From Muribaculaceae bacterium (GTDB lineage Bacteria; Bacteroidota; Bacteroidia; Bacteroidales; Muribaculaceae): a stretch of 45,256 nt of DNA. Numbering within the stretch: position 1 is the stretch's first letter; each line of letters begins with the position of its first letter. The notes under the pieces are model-generated. The model saw only the letters and a program-made list of their open reading frames with translations, ran no database searches and was not told the origin of the DNA. Below, one piece after another: positions 27,205 through 36,000 of this stretch. A program made the position numbers and the translations under genes. The stretch is from positions 1-45,256 of the forward strand of contig JAFYSL010000022.1 in assembly GCA_017559355.1 (NCBI GenBank), written 5' to 3'.

Positions 27205-27319
27205 GTGGTTTATTTTCATATAATAATTATAAATATCGCTTTTTGAATTTAATAGGTAGGATTTAAGGGTAAATTTGAGTTTTTTAAGTGTTGATGCAAG
27301 ATGTAATGCTCAAAAATCG

Positions 27320-27327
27320 TATCTTTG
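27320..27327 (+). promoter_or_regulatory. -7 box of the Yip1-smpB unit
   Basis: TATCTTTG on the plus strand lies 12 nt before the ATG at 27340, implying a very short leader if that start is used, or 18 nt before the alternative ATG at 27346. Confidence 0.6.
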
Positions 27328-27339
27328 TAAAAAATATAG

Positions 27340-27891
27340 ATGAATATGCTAAAATTTCTTCAACATATATGTCAATTGATAATGTCGCCTGGCAATGGTT
27401 GGGAGGATATTTCTTATGCAGGCGATGATCCAAAACAATTGGCAAAGGTAGGATTGTATCCGTTATTTGGTGTTGCTGCAATAACTGTCTTTGCTCAATA
27501 TTTCTATGAAGATTTAAGCTTTATTACAGTATTGCAATACGCTATTGTAACGTTTGTAAAGTTCTTTGTTTCATATTTCTTTGCAATGGTTGTGTTTGCA
27601 TCGACAATGGGACAATGTGTAGATGGGCAAGCTAATGAAAAGAAAAATACAACGGTAATAACATATACGTTGGCAATTGTTTCAATTATAGCAATTATCA
27701 AAAAATTATTGCCTCTCGACTTGTCGATAATCGATTTTATATACGTATATGTTGGGATTGTATTATGGAAAAGCGCAAGATATCTTGCTGTAAAAGATGA
27801 TAAATTAGTACAGTTCTTAATTATGGCAATTATTTCAGTTTTAGGTGTGCCATATGCTCTTGGCGCTATTTTGAAATTTATTATTGGATAA
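27340..27891 (+). CDS. Yip1-domain integral membrane protein
   Basis: This 183-residue protein has a short amphipathic N-terminus with [11 protein letters not shown], then about five membrane segments. The pattern fits the Yip1/DUF1282 family, whose bacterial members have no settled role. The second ATG at 27346 (MLKFLQ) is an equally plausible start. smpB follows 7 nt after the stop, so the two are likely one operon; the pairing does not reveal a function. Confidence 0.8.
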   Translation: MNMLKFLQHICQLIMSPGNGWEDISYAGDDPKQLAKVGLYPLFGVAAITVFAQYFYEDLSFITVLQYAIVTFVKFFVSYFFAMVVFASTMGQCVDGQANEKKNTTVITYTLAIVSIIAIIKKLLPLDLSIIDFIYVYVGIVLWKSARYLAVKDDKLVQFLIMAIISVLGVPYALGAILKFIIG

Positions 27892-27898
27892 GACGATT

Positions 27899-28366
27899 AT
27901 GGGTAAGATGAAATGTAACAAGGATGTGAGTATTAAAAACAAACGAGCTACGTTTGATTACAATATCATAGAAACCTTTACCGCTGGGTTGGTATTAACT
28001 GGAACTGAAATAAAATCGATACGTCTTGGTAAAGCTGGTTTGGTTGATACTTATTGCTATGTGGCAAATGGTGAGGTGTGGGTAAAGAATATGTATGTTG
28101 CAGAATATTTTTATGGCACATATAATAACCATGAGCAACGTCGTGATAGAAAACTATTGCTCAATCGTAAAGAAATTCGTCGCTTAGAAAAGGATGGAAA
28201 AGAAGCTGGATATACAATTGTGCCGTTAAAATTGTTCATTAGTGAACGAGGATATGCAAAACTTGTAATAGGGCTTGGTAGAGGTAAAAAAGAATATGAT
28301 AAACGCCAATCAATAAAAGATCGTGAAGATAAACGAGCAATGGCTCGAATGTTTGAAAAAATTTGA
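27899..28366 (+). CDS. smpB: SsrA-binding protein SmpB
   Basis: SmpB binds tmRNA and brings it to stalled ribosomes for trans-translation. From ATG 27899 it has 155 residues, the normal size. Visible motifs are [38 protein letters not shown], and the Lys/Arg-rich tail [20 protein letters not shown] that enters the decoding centre. A TTG at 27884 would add five residues overlapping the Yip1 stop and is less likely. It ends at a strong bidirectional terminator. The tmRNA gene itself is not visible in the window. Confidence 0.96.
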   Translation: MGKMKCNKDVSIKNKRATFDYNIIETFTAGLVLTGTEIKSIRLGKAGLVDTYCYVANGEVWVKNMYVAEYFYGTYNNHEQRRDRKLLLNRKEIRRLEKDGKEAGYTIVPLKLFISERGYAKLVIGLGRGKKEYDKRQSIKDREDKRAMARMFEKI

Positions 28367-28386
28367 TGTCAATTGAATAATGATAT

Positions 28387-28417
28387 AAAAACGGTCGTAA
28401 TGTTACGACCGTTTTTT
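28387..28417. terminator. Bidirectional terminator between smpB and the MscS-type gene
   Basis: About 13 bp of stem (28387-28399 with 28404-28416) and a 4-nt loop, with A-run on the left and T-run on the right, so it works for both convergent genes. Confidence 0.85.
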
Positions 28418-28434
28418 AGTTATTGAATATTTAA

Positions 28435-29850
28435 TTACTCTTTATTCTCAGCATTTTCTGTTTCTACAATATTTTTGATAAGTCTTACACGAGAGTCAAC
28501 ACTCATATTTGACATACCATGCTCTTTTAATGTATTAAAGAGTGTTTCCTTTACATTAGAGATTGTTTCGTAGTAGTTCATGACTGGAACCCACACTTGA
28601 GCAATCATGTCAATGTGGAAGCGATCACTTGCTCCAAAGAGAACTTTTGGTGCTGGAGATTTGGCCAATTCAGGAACTTTTTCAGCAAGAGCTTGTGCTA
28701 ACATTTTTCGAACTTCTGGAGCATCAATTTCTTTTTGAACTTTGAATGCAATATGAAGACGTTGATATTCGCCCAAATAACTAACATTTTTGAAATCTTT
28801 TCCAAAAAATTCATTGTTAAATACCGAAATAACGTCTCCATCGTCGGTTTCAATGATGGTAGCACGATATTGAATGTCAATAACTTTGCCGCGAATTTCT
28901 TTGCCAACTTCAACAACATCGCCAATTTTAATGCGTCCCATCATGAGGATGATACCACAAATCAAGCAGTCAAATGTATCTCGAAGTGCAACACCTAATC
29001 CGACGGCTAAGCCCCCTAAGGTGGCAATGATACCAATCGTATTAACTTCAACATATGCCAATGATAGCACAATAAATCCTCCCCACATAACAATTGCAAA
29101 AATCTTTCGGCTTAAATTCATTGCACCTACCTTGGCTTTCTCCTCAAAATTAAGGTGAAGTAGATAATTAACAAGCCCAATGATGTAGTTAATTAAGATG
29201 GCTGAAATTATAATGTGGATAATGCGTCTTAGAGATAAACACACGGCTCCAGGGAAATCTATAAACTTATAATTGTAAAGTTCATATAACCATTCATTAA
29301 TGTTGAACACGTGAGCACATTCTAAAATACATAAAGTAAAAACTATGATAAATGCGAGAGGTTTGAATAAGCGAGGAAAAGTAAATGCTCTCCATGATTT
29401 TGAATAGTCAAAGTCTTCTTTTTGACGCCAATATCGTTCACAACGATCAAGATAATAGTAATAACAAGATAATACTAAAAATCCGATAATGAACACCGAC
29501 CATGCTAATGCAAAGTGGATAGATAAATAATAATATCCAAAGAAATTTAGAACAAAACAAGCTACAAATAAAAAGAATGCAATAAAACTCATATTGCGAT
29601 CAAATTGTAGTATGTATTTGTGAGAATGACGAATAATCCAAAACTGTGCAATTATCAATATTAAAAGAATTATAGGGTAAGTGATGCGAATAACATAGAT
29701 ATTAACTAATGCTATGCGATATAAAATTATAGTAAGCGAAAGAAGGATAACTGGTAAATAAGAAAGAATTGTGGCTCTTAATTGATTGCTTCTGACGCGG
29801 AGTAAAACACTGTAGAGTAGGGCAATGCACATTATGCACATCTCAATCAA
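28435..29850 (-). CDS. MscS-type channel, C-terminal fragment (471 aa from TTG)
   Basis: This is the downstream half of the interrupted gene. It has several membrane helices and then the MscS core: LGGLAVGLGVALRDTFDCL is the pore-lining helix, followed by the beta domain (GDVVEVGKEIRGKVIDIQYR) and the cytoplasmic alpha/beta vestibule. Opening of such channels releases solutes during hypo-osmotic shock. The TTG at 29850 is only the first possible start after the TGA and cuts into a run of coding sequence, so it is unlikely to be a natural start. ATG codons at 29841 and 29832 are alternatives. Whether this half is expressed alone is unknown. Confidence 0.7.
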   Translation of the reverse strand: MIEMCIMCIALLYSVLLRVRSNQLRATILSYLPVILLSLTIILYRIALVNIYVIRITYPIILLILIIAQFWIIRHSHKYILQFDRNMSFIAFFLFVACFVLNFFGYYYLSIHFALAWSVFIIGFLVLSCYYYYLDRCERYWRQKEDFDYSKSWRAFTFPRLFKPLAFIIVFTLCILECAHVFNINEWLYELYNYKFIDFPGAVCLSLRRIIHIIISAILINYIIGLVNYLLHLNFEEKAKVGAMNLSRKIFAIVMWGGFIVLSLAYVEVNTIGIIATLGGLAVGLGVALRDTFDCLICGIILMMGRIKIGDVVEVGKEIRGKVIDIQYRATIIETDDGDVISVFNNEFFGKDFKNVSYLGEYQRLHIAFKVQKEIDAPEVRKMLAQALAEKVPELAKSPAPKVLFGASDRFHIDMIAQVWVPVMNYYETISNVKETLFNTLKEHGMSNMSVDSRVRLIKNIVETENAENKE

Positions 29851-29988
29851 TAAATCTAATGCCGACTCAAAGAATGGATTATCGGTAAATAACCGAATCG
29901 CAAAAAAGGTTAATGCGACTAATACCCAACCATAAAAGGCATATAAGCAAGTTGGATGTTTGTGTACAATTTCCCATTCGTTAGGAAT

Positions 29989-30813
29989 TCATCGATATAC
30001 TAATTCCCCTAATAAAATTCCAATTACAAAGGCTATTATTCCAGCAAAGATAATGAAATAAGCTTTATTTGCCCACTTGTCTTGGAATTCCCAGCCGTAG
30101 TAGTTTGATGTTGTAGTCATATTTGATAGAGTTTTGATGCAAGAATTCCAATGAGTAGGGAATTCTGCTCCAAAAACTACATGTGTTGGTTTCTTATCGG
30201 GAAGTAGGAGCAATGAGTTAAGAATATATTTGTAATTTTTGTCAACCTCACTTTGCAAAGAATCTACTTCAGTAGCTACTACGTTGAACCTTTTTATGTC
30301 AACATCGATAGAGTCTTTCCAATTTTTGAGGTCTGAGATAATGCCATTTAAACATTTTATACCTTCAGCACGACTTTTTTTAGCTTGGTAATTTAAGGAA
30401 TTAGGATTTATTTTAGATAACGTTTCGTGTAATTTTGCGCAACGAGATAGAGACCTATTGTATGATATTTTCCAAGAGTCGATAGGTTGTTTATTTTTAT
30501 GGAAATCTTGGCACAAATTATAGGCGTTTTCTGAAGCATAAGCATTCCCAAAGATGTATTGTTCTTGTTGAGAATATAAACTTAATTTGGCCGAAACCAT
30601 CTCTTTTCGAAATTCGTGTATTTTATCTTTGTAGATATCTCGCGCTATCAAAAAATCATTAATAGTGGCATCAACGTGTTTGGAAAATACCTCTAATTCC
30701 GAACTTAACATGATGACAGTTTCGTTAACATCATCACCCTTCAATACGGCATAAGAAGATAGCGAACTAAATAAAAATACTATCGCAAGCGTTAATAGGC
30801 GTATTAGTTTCAT
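29989..30813 (-). CDS. MscS-type channel, N-terminal fragment (274 aa)
   Basis: This is the upstream half of the interrupted gene. It has a signal peptide (MKLIRLLTLAIVFLFSSLSS, cleaved after YA), a largely helical periplasmic region with regular heptad-like spacing (about 25-240), and a membrane helix IIFAGIIAFVIGILLGELVY immediately before the TGA. ATG 30846 is also in frame, but it lies at or beyond the transcription start expected from the promoter box at 30836-30843, and it would bury the signal peptide. On its own this fragment would be a single-pass membrane protein without a channel. Confidence 0.7.
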   Translation of the reverse strand: MKLIRLLTLAIVFLFSSLSSYAVLKGDDVNETVIMLSSELEVFSKHVDATINDFLIARDIYKDKIHEFRKEMVSAKLSLYSQQEQYIFGNAYASENAYNLCQDFHKNKQPIDSWKISYNRSLSRCAKLHETLSKINPNSLNYQAKKSRAEGIKCLNGIISDLKNWKDSIDVDIKRFNVVATEVDSLQSEVDKNYKYILNSLLLLPDKKPTHVVFGAEFPTHWNSCIKTLSNMTTTSNYYGWEFQDKWANKAYFIIFAGIIAFVIGILLGELVYR

Positions 30814-30835
30814 TGAAAATATAATTTGTTTTATA

Positions 30836-30867
30836 CAAAAATACAAAACGTAGACTGAAAATGCAAA
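30836..30867 (-). promoter_or_regulatory. Promoter of the interrupted MscS gene
   Basis: TATTTTTG (30843-30836) with TTTG (30867-30864) 20 nt upstream on the minus strand, about 22 nt before the ATG at 30813. Confidence 0.6.
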
Positions 30868-30892
30868 AAAAAGAATAATTTTAATTTACAAG

Positions 30893-32089
30893 TTATATTT
30901 TAGATGTTACGATTAGCAGTCGATTTTCATTAACAATGGTAGCACCATACAGACGAATATTGTTATTGTCTTTTATTTTTAGTTTTTTGCGTAATTCGTC
31001 AGCAGAAAGAATGAAATTTCGCACGGCAATATTAGCATGAGGATAATCTTTTGCTACCTCTTTAGCTATACGAGATGAGAATGAATAGATTCGCTCGATT
31101 TTATAGCAATCGCCAGGAAAATTGTTGATAGATTGTGATGAAGTATACAAATGTGTGTGTGGGTGCAATTTTGTGATGTTAAATTGTTGAGAAAGTAGTT
31201 TGAATGGTTGTAATTTCATCACAACAGGGTGTGGCTCGAAAAGGTACATCCCTTCGCATATTTCGCCATAACTATTGGTTGCAGATGTTTCGTCGTCGAG
31301 TGTAAATGAAAAATCAGATGTTTCATTATTAATAGTGACGCAATGTAGAGTAGGAGAGGGTTTGGAAGTTTTGAAATCTACAACGGCTACGATTTCTTTG
31401 CATTCTTGGCGTGTGCCTATGGCATATAAGTCAGTCGTATTGGGGAGTTCTCTTAACACCTGTGTAGCATCAAGCATAGGAGATACTTTTACTATTAATT
31501 TATTACAATGTTGTTTAATAAGGTCGAGCAACTCCACCACATTGGGTTGACATTCAGATAGGGCAAACAGGCGTTTGCCTCCATCTCCACGGCGAGCTGG
31601 ATCAATGAAAATTGTGTCAAAATGGTCAGTCGTGTTTTTGAGATATTCTACGCTGTCTGCATTGATCCCAGTAAAATTATTAATATTTAGAACTTTTGCA
31701 TTCGTGCAGAGTGCTTGTGCAACAGTTTTGTTTAGATCAATAGCGGTAACATGTTTTGTTTTTTGAGCAAGATGAAAAGCGTCAATGCCAAGTCCAGCAG
31801 TCATATCAAGAACCGTTTCCCCTGCGTTTATTAATGTCGAATGAAACTTAGCAAGGTCATCTGACGTACATTGCTCAGCCGATAGGGCAGTGGGAAATAC
31901 AAAATATGGTGATTGGAGAGTATTATGTAGTTTTTTAGATGCTTTTTTGCGACATTCAATTTGCATAATTGCAAATTCATATGTCAAAGCATCTTCTTTT
32001 TTGCGACAACTCAATCTCAACTTCGTGGTGTCGTCATTGCGATGCTCCTCAATCCACTTAACAATATTATCGTTTATCGTTGTAACCAC
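30893..32089 (-). CDS. Class I SAM-dependent methyltransferase, PG_1098/THUMP-like type
   Basis: This 398-residue protein resembles the Porphyromonas PG_1098 family: a short helical N-terminus, a Rossmann methyltransferase domain, and a ferredoxin-like plus THUMP-like C-terminal part. The SAM-binding motif is TVLDMTAGLGIDAFHLA (about 92-108), the acidic ribose-binding residue is in VTAIDLN, and DTIFIDPARRGDGG is a motif IV related to nucleic-acid base methyltransferases. The family is thought to act on RNA, but its substrate is not known. A -7 box lies 21 nt upstream of the ATG. The remnant of an ADP-ribosylglycohydrolase lies just upstream on the same strand. Confidence 0.85.
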   Translation of the reverse strand: MVTTINDNIVKWIEEHRNDDTTKLRLSCRKKEDALTYEFAIMQIECRKKASKKLHNTLQSPYFVFPTALSAEQCTSDDLAKFHSTLINAGETVLDMTAGLGIDAFHLAQKTKHVTAIDLNKTVAQALCTNAKVLNINNFTGINADSVEYLKNTTDHFDTIFIDPARRGDGGKRLFALSECQPNVVELLDLIKQHCNKLIVKVSPMLDATQVLRELPNTTDLYAIGTRQECKEIVAVVDFKTSKPSPTLHCVTINNETSDFSFTLDDETSATNSYGEICEGMYLFEPHPVVMKLQPFKLLSQQFNITKLHPHTHLYTSSQSINNFPGDCYKIERIYSFSSRIAKEVAKDYPHANIAVRNFILSADELRKKLKIKDNNNIRLYGATIVNENRLLIVTSKI

Positions 32090-32110
32090 TGAATAAAATT
32101 TAACTTGTCA

Positions 32111-32118
32111 CAAAGGTA
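32111..32118 (-). promoter_or_regulatory. -7 box of the methyltransferase gene
   Basis: TACCTTTG on the minus strand lies 21 nt before the ATG at 32089. No clear -33 box. Confidence 0.5.
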
Positions 32119-32167
32119 CGAAAATAAATTATTTATGCTATTCTTCTTGAACCTTAAATTGTGTTTT

Positions 32168-32320
32168 TTACCAACTATCATATCGTTGAAGTTTGTTTGG
32201 ATACATGCGAGCCATTCTATCAGCATATTGTTCTTCTGCTCCCAATCCAAGAGTATCACCAAAGGCTTGTCTATAAAGACATCCCATTAATCTGTCATAA
32301 ATTTTTTCTTTAGAAATCAT
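32168..32320 (-). pseudogene. ADP-ribosylglycohydrolase remnant (N-terminal 50 codons)
   Basis: A 50-codon frame on the minus strand begins MISKEKIYDRLMGCLYRQAF and continues GDTLGLGAEEQYADRMARMY before a TAA. The pattern D-R-x-x-G-C-L-x(3)-A-x-G-D-x-L-G-x-x-x-E is the opening of ADP-ribosylglycohydrolase (DraG-like) enzymes, which continue with Y-P-x-x-L-x-x-Y and then a TDDT metal motif. Here the frame stops right after the YPNKLQRYDS part. No TDDT motif or later domain sequence is found downstream; the methyltransferase promoter starts about 50 nt on. A whole enzyme is around 250-350 residues, so most of it is deleted. It is too short to be active. Confidence 0.65.
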
Positions 32321-32482
32321 AAGTAAAAAGGCTTAAAGTTTTAATGTATCATTTCTACGCAACGAAGTTGCGGATAAAGAATCAAAAATGCAAAAAAAAG
32401 GACAAGATTTAATGTGTATTTTTCAAAACAAAACACTTTTGGTATGTGTTATAGAGGCGTAACCAAAATATAAGTATTATAT

Positions 32483-33040
32483 ATGACAACAATAATTTAT
32501 TCACATCCATGGCAAGGTAGTTTTAATCGAGCGATATTGGATGTAATTGAAGAAAAACTCCTAAAAGAAAAGCGTGCGTTTCAAGTGATAGACCTTATTG
32601 CTGATGGATTTAATCCCACGATGACTGAATCAGATTTAGCGGGATATAATCGTGGTAAAACACAAGATCCATTGGTTGCGAAGTATGGAGAAATGCTTCA
32701 AGGCACAGATGACCTCATAATTATATTCCCTATATGGTGGGGAATGATGCCAGCTATATTCAAAGGATTTATTGATAAAGTTTTGCTTAAGGGTTTAGCT
32801 TATAGATATTCCGATGAAGGTGCAATGTTGCCCGCATTAAATATTCGTCGCACGTTATTAATCACTACATCACAAGGACCTACACCTTTATATCGCCACT
32901 TTATTGAAGATACACTTATTCTTTTTGTTCTTAACTCTGTAGGAATAAGTGGGGTAGAGTGGCTGAATTGTGAACGTACAGCGCATGGACCTCGCGAAAA
33001 TCGTGAAAATTTTCTTAAAACAGTTAAGGCAAAAGTATAA
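32483..33040 (+). CDS. NAD(P)H-dependent oxidoreductase, flavodoxin-2 fold
   Basis: This 185-residue protein is a soluble flavoprotein of the NQO1/KefF/MdaB kind. It starts with IIYSHPWQGSFNRAILD, the phosphate-binding loop of the family. FPIWWGMMPAIFKGFIDKVL (about 77-96) is the conserved flavin-contacting segment, and GVEWLNCERTA precedes the end. These enzymes reduce quinones or act as regulators of potassium efflux; no kefB/C gene is near. It is monocistronic and ends with a perfect hairpin. Confidence 0.88.
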   Translation: MTTIIYSHPWQGSFNRAILDVIEEKLLKEKRAFQVIDLIADGFNPTMTESDLAGYNRGKTQDPLVAKYGEMLQGTDDLIIIFPIWWGMMPAIFKGFIDKVLLKGLAYRYSDEGAMLPALNIRRTLLITTSQGPTPLYRHFIEDTLILFVLNSVGISGVEWLNCERTAHGPRENRENFLKTVKAKV

Positions 33041-33046
33041 TATAAA

Positions 33047-33073
33047 AAAGGAATTTGAATTTCAAATTCCTTT
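33047..33073. terminator. Terminator after the flavodoxin-fold oxidoreductase gene
   Basis: The arms 33047-33058 and 33062-33073 pair perfectly over 12 bp around a 3-nt loop, 6 nt after the stop. A-tract on the left makes it usable from the convergent radC side too. Confidence 0.75.
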
Positions 33074-33090
33074 AGCTCATTATTCTATAG

Positions 33091-33810
33091 TTATAGGCGT
33101 CCATTATCATTGTATGAGAAATAATCGGTGGGTGTGATGATCAGATGATCAAGAACATTGATGTCAAGTAGTTTGGCAGCCTCCTTTGCCTTGGTTGTAA
33201 TGCGGTCATCGTCAGGACTTGGACGAAGATTGCCCGATGGGTGATTATGAACGAGTATAATCCCCGAAGCAAGTAACTCAATGGCTCGTTTTAAGATTAG
33301 CCTTACGTCGGTTACTGTTCCTGAAACCCCACCTTTGCTCATACATTCTTCATATATAACGCGGTTGCTGCGAGAAAGGTATAATACCCAAAATTCTTCA
33401 TATTCAAGGCGCTCAAGCTTGGCGCGCATCATGTTATATATGTCAGTCGAACATTTTATTTGTGGGTCGAGAGCGGCATCTTCGTCGCGTGTGCGTAATC
33501 CTAACTCAAACGCAGCTGCAAGTGAAATGGCTTTTGCCGTGCCGATACCTTTGAAACTTTTTTTCATTTCAAGGATTGACATTCGGCTCAATCGCGAAAG
33601 TCGATAATTACATGACGCAAGCACCTCTTGACTCATCGATATTACTGATTTGCCGGGCAAGCCACTGCCAAAGATAATGGCAAGCAGTTCGGCATTGCTA
33701 AGAGAACGGATGCCTTGCGTGAGCGCTTTTTCGCGAGGTTTATCCCCTTCGTCAAGGTCGGCAATGCGTCCTGAAAAACGATTTTCGGGTTCTTTTAGTT
33801 GGTTATCCAT
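33091..33810 (-). CDS. radC: RadC family JAB-domain protein
   Basis: This 239-residue protein has an N-terminal helix-hairpin-helix-like part (to about 90) with EKALTQGIRSLSNAELLAII. The JAMM metallo domain follows, with HNHPSGNLRPSPDD as the H-x-H-x(10)-D metal site. RadC was once linked to repair, but its biochemical role is unsettled. It is the last gene of the operon that starts with pcrA, 6 nt after the glycosyltransferase. Confidence 0.94.
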   Translation of the reverse strand: MDNQLKEPENRFSGRIADLDEGDKPREKALTQGIRSLSNAELLAIIFGSGLPGKSVISMSQEVLASCNYRLSRLSRMSILEMKKSFKGIGTAKAISLAAAFELGLRTRDEDAALDPQIKCSTDIYNMMRAKLERLEYEEFWVLYLSRSNRVIYEECMSKGGVSGTVTDVRLILKRAIELLASGIILVHNHPSGNLRPSPDDDRITTKAKEAAKLLDINVLDHLIITPTDYFSYNDNGRL

Positions 33811-33816
33811 ATCGTG

Positions 33817-34815
33817 TTATTTTCCCTTTCTAATTGCCACTTCTTCTTCAATATTGCGTCCACGGCGCAAAAGAATTTTTGTGGTAAATGCTTTGATAAA
33901 TCCCCATCCATAACCACACAATTGCAGAATACTTGCAGGAACAGCTTTAATGGCGATGATGAGTGATTTAGTTGAGAATAGGGCGGTAATAAAGATTGCT
34001 AAGAGATATGCTACTAAAGGCAACATGCACCACCATTTCCAAAGTAGGGAGAGAAGAATGAGTCCCAATGAACCAATTACGAAAACAGCGGGTAGAGTAT
34101 GTACTAATTTAAGTGAGTCGGGATAAAGAAGTTTTAGTGTAATGCGCGACATGCCAAACACATACACTTGACGCGTAAATAATCGCATATTTACACGACG
34201 CTTGTGATACACAAATGCTTCACGAATCAACCCAATTGAAAAACCTGCTTGACGAATACGAGTGCTCATGTCGATATCTTCAGAGAACATCTCACGGAAT
34301 CCTCCAACTTTTTCATATACCTTGCGAGAGTATCCCATGTTAAATGTGCGTGGCACAAACTTTTCTAATTGCACTTTTCCGCCACGAATACCTCCTGTGG
34401 TTAGAAACGATGTCATTGAGTAATTAATCGCTTTTTGAGTTGTGCTAAATGATTCGTGTGCCGCATCAGGACCTCCAAAGCAATCAAGAGGATTCTTGTC
34501 AAGGGCTTCTGATAAAATTTTGAAATAATCGGGAGGAATTACACAATCCGAATCAAAGAATATAAAATAATCACCTTTTGCTCGTTCAAGCCCATGATTG
34601 CGAGCTATCGAACGCCCTTCGTTTTCCTTATAGTAATATGAGACATTAACTTTGCCAGAATATTCCTCAACAACATCTTTGCATGGCGCTGAAGAACCAT
34701 CTTCGACAATCACAACTTCAAAGTCTTTGCAAGATTGAAGGGCAAGACTATCCATTAAGTCACGCACTTCATCAATGCGATTATATACTGGTATTATTAT
34801 TGAAAATCGAGGCAT
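33817..34815 (-). CDS. Family 2 glycosyltransferase, membrane-anchored
   Basis: The 332-residue protein has a GT-A fold: FSIIIPVYNRIDEVRDLMDS (about 4-23), VVIVEDGSS, the DXD-type motif FFDSDCVIP, and an acidic base motif in SEDIDMSTRIRQAG. Two or three hydrophobic helices follow from about residue 245, so it acts at the inner face of the cytoplasmic membrane. It adds a sugar to an unknown acceptor, possibly in envelope polysaccharide. No other sugar-polymer genes lie nearby. It starts 33 nt after nspC. Confidence 0.9.
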   Translation of the reverse strand: MPRFSIIIPVYNRIDEVRDLMDSLALQSCKDFEVVIVEDGSSAPCKDVVEEYSGKVNVSYYYKENEGRSIARNHGLERAKGDYFIFFDSDCVIPPDYFKILSEALDKNPLDCFGGPDAAHESFSTTQKAINYSMTSFLTTGGIRGGKVQLEKFVPRTFNMGYSRKVYEKVGGFREMFSEDIDMSTRIRQAGFSIGLIREAFVYHKRRVNMRLFTRQVYVFGMSRITLKLLYPDSLKLVHTLPAVFVIGSLGLILLSLLWKWWCMLPLVAYLLAIFITALFSTKSLIIAIKAVPASILQLCGYGWGFIKAFTTKILLRRGRNIEEEVAIRKGK

Positions 34816-34848
34816 AGTGATTAGTTTTAACGTTAAAAATAGTTGAGG

Positions 34849-36000
34849 TTAACTCATTCGTGATTTGTAATCTTCGTAGGTGTATTGTCGTAGATATTCA
34901 CACTCTCCGTTGGCACGACATAGCACTATAGCTGGGTGTTGAATGCCGTTAAACATATTGGTTTTAACGGTGGTATAATGATTCATGTCTTCGAGGGTCA
35001 ATTTATCGCCAATTTCAAGAGGTCTTTCAAAGCTCCAGTCTCCGATATAATCACCGCTAAGACATGAATTGCCACCAAGACGATATGTAGGGAGTGAAGA
35101 ATCGACATCTACGCTTTCTGTGATTTTTGGTTGATAAGGCATCTCAAGGCAATCGGGCATATGGCAAGCAAACGATGCGTCAATGATGGCTGTTTTGACG
35201 CCTTGATTTTCTACTACATCAACAACCGATGTAATCAAGTCGCCTGTGCGCCAAGTAAATGCACTTCCTGGTTCGAGTATTACTTCAAGCCAAGGATACC
35301 TACTCTTAAACTCTTTGAGTAATGAAATAAGATGCTCTACATCATATCCTTCGCGAGTCATAAGGTGACCACCTCCCATGTTTACCCATTTTACTTGAGG
35401 TAAGTATTTGCCAAATTGTTCCTCAAATGCTTCAAGCACTTTTGCCAAATCGTATGATGTAGATTCGCAAAGCGCATGAAAGTGCATACCTTCAATTCCT
35501 TCTGGGAGTTTATTCCCAATTATGTCGGCCGTAACTCCAAATCGAGAACCAGGTAAGGCTGGATTGTATATATCAGTTTCAATTACAGAGCATTGTGGAT
35601 TTACACGTACACCAGGCGATATATGGTGTTTGCCTTCAGTGGAATTATGAGTGATAACATCATTCTTAAAGCGCATCCATTGATTGAGAGAGTTAAATGT
35701 GATATGAGTGCTACCTTCAAGATAGCGTTTTATTGACAATGGAGTATATGCTGGACAATATGAGTGAACCTCATTTCCCAAGCAGTCGAGTGCCAAATCC
35801 ATTTCATTTAGAGAACTTGCAGTAGAAGCTGTACAATATTCCTTTATAATGGGAAATGTGCGCCACAATGCATTGGCTTTGAATGCCATAATGATATTCA
35901 CTCCAGCCTCGCGCTTAACTTTGCTGATTAATTCAAGATTGCGACGAAGACGATTTTCATATACGATATAAAATGGAGTAGGTATTTCGTTTAGTTTCAT
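34849..36000 (-). CDS. nspC: Carboxynorspermidine/carboxyspermidine decarboxylase
   Basis: The 383-residue PLP enzyme removes the carboxyl group of carboxyspermidine or carboxynorspermidine in the alternative polyamine route. The alanine racemase-like barrel shows IIMAFKANALWRTFPII with the PLP lysine at about 41, the pocket glycines in WVNMGGGHLM, EPGSAFTWRTGDL, and the active-site segment IDASFACHMPDCLEMPYQP. The start codon overlaps the pcrA stop by one base (TAATG), a sign of coupled translation. The partner dehydrogenase is not in the window. Which of the two polyamines is made cannot be told from this sequence. Confidence 0.94.
   Translation of the reverse strand: MKLNEIPTPFYIVYENRLRRNLELISKVKREAGVNIIMAFKANALWRTFPIIKEYCTASTASSLNEMDLALDCLGNEVHSYCPAYTPLSIKRYLEGSTHITFNSLNQWMRFKNDVITHNSTEGKHHISPGVRVNPQCSVIETDIYNPALPGSRFGVTADIIGNKLPEGIEGMHFHALCESTSYDLAKVLEAFEEQFGKYLPQVKWVNMGGGHLMTREGYDVEHLISLLKEFKSRYPWLEVILEPGSAFTWRTGDLITSVVDVVENQGVKTAIIDASFACHMPDCLEMPYQPKITESVDVDSSLPTYRLGGNSCLSGDYIGDWSFERPLEIGDKLTLEDMNHYTTVKTNMFNGIQHPAIVLCRANGECEYLRQYTYEDYKSRMS

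Larger units (their letters stand above)
28435..30813 (-). pseudogene. MscS-type mechanosensitive channel gene interrupted by an in-frame TGA
   Basis: Read as one frame from ATG 30813 to the stop at 28435 this is 792 codons, interrupted only by TGA at 29991-29989 (codon 275). Before the stop are a signal peptide and a helical periplasmic domain; after it the frame continues without a shift through further membrane helices into a complete MscS channel core. The region between the TGA and the first start codon in the second half (29988-29851) has no stop and encodes IPNEWEIVHKHPTCLYAFYG and another membrane helix, so coding clearly runs through. A single CGA-to-TGA change would explain it. Other genes here end normally at TGA (for example smpB), so TGA is not recoded. 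Sequencing error, recent pseudogene or readthrough cannot be separated from the sequence. Confidence 0.75.

Noticed and set aside
29989..29991. TGA read as a recoded sense codon throughout this genome
   Set aside because: smpB, the FadL-like gene and others end at TGA followed by terminators or new genes, and no other gene has an internal TGA.
32074..32262. A 62-codon frame on the minus strand overlapping the ADP-ribosylglycohydrolase remnant
   Set aside because: It is in a different frame from the family-matching peptide and has no recognisable protein features.
32358..32372. Small perfect hairpin CGCAAC-GAA-GTTGCG between the ADP-ribosylglycohydrolase remnant and the oxidoreductase gene
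   Set aside because: Six base pairs only, no T-run, and no adjacent gene end to match, so no function can be assigned.
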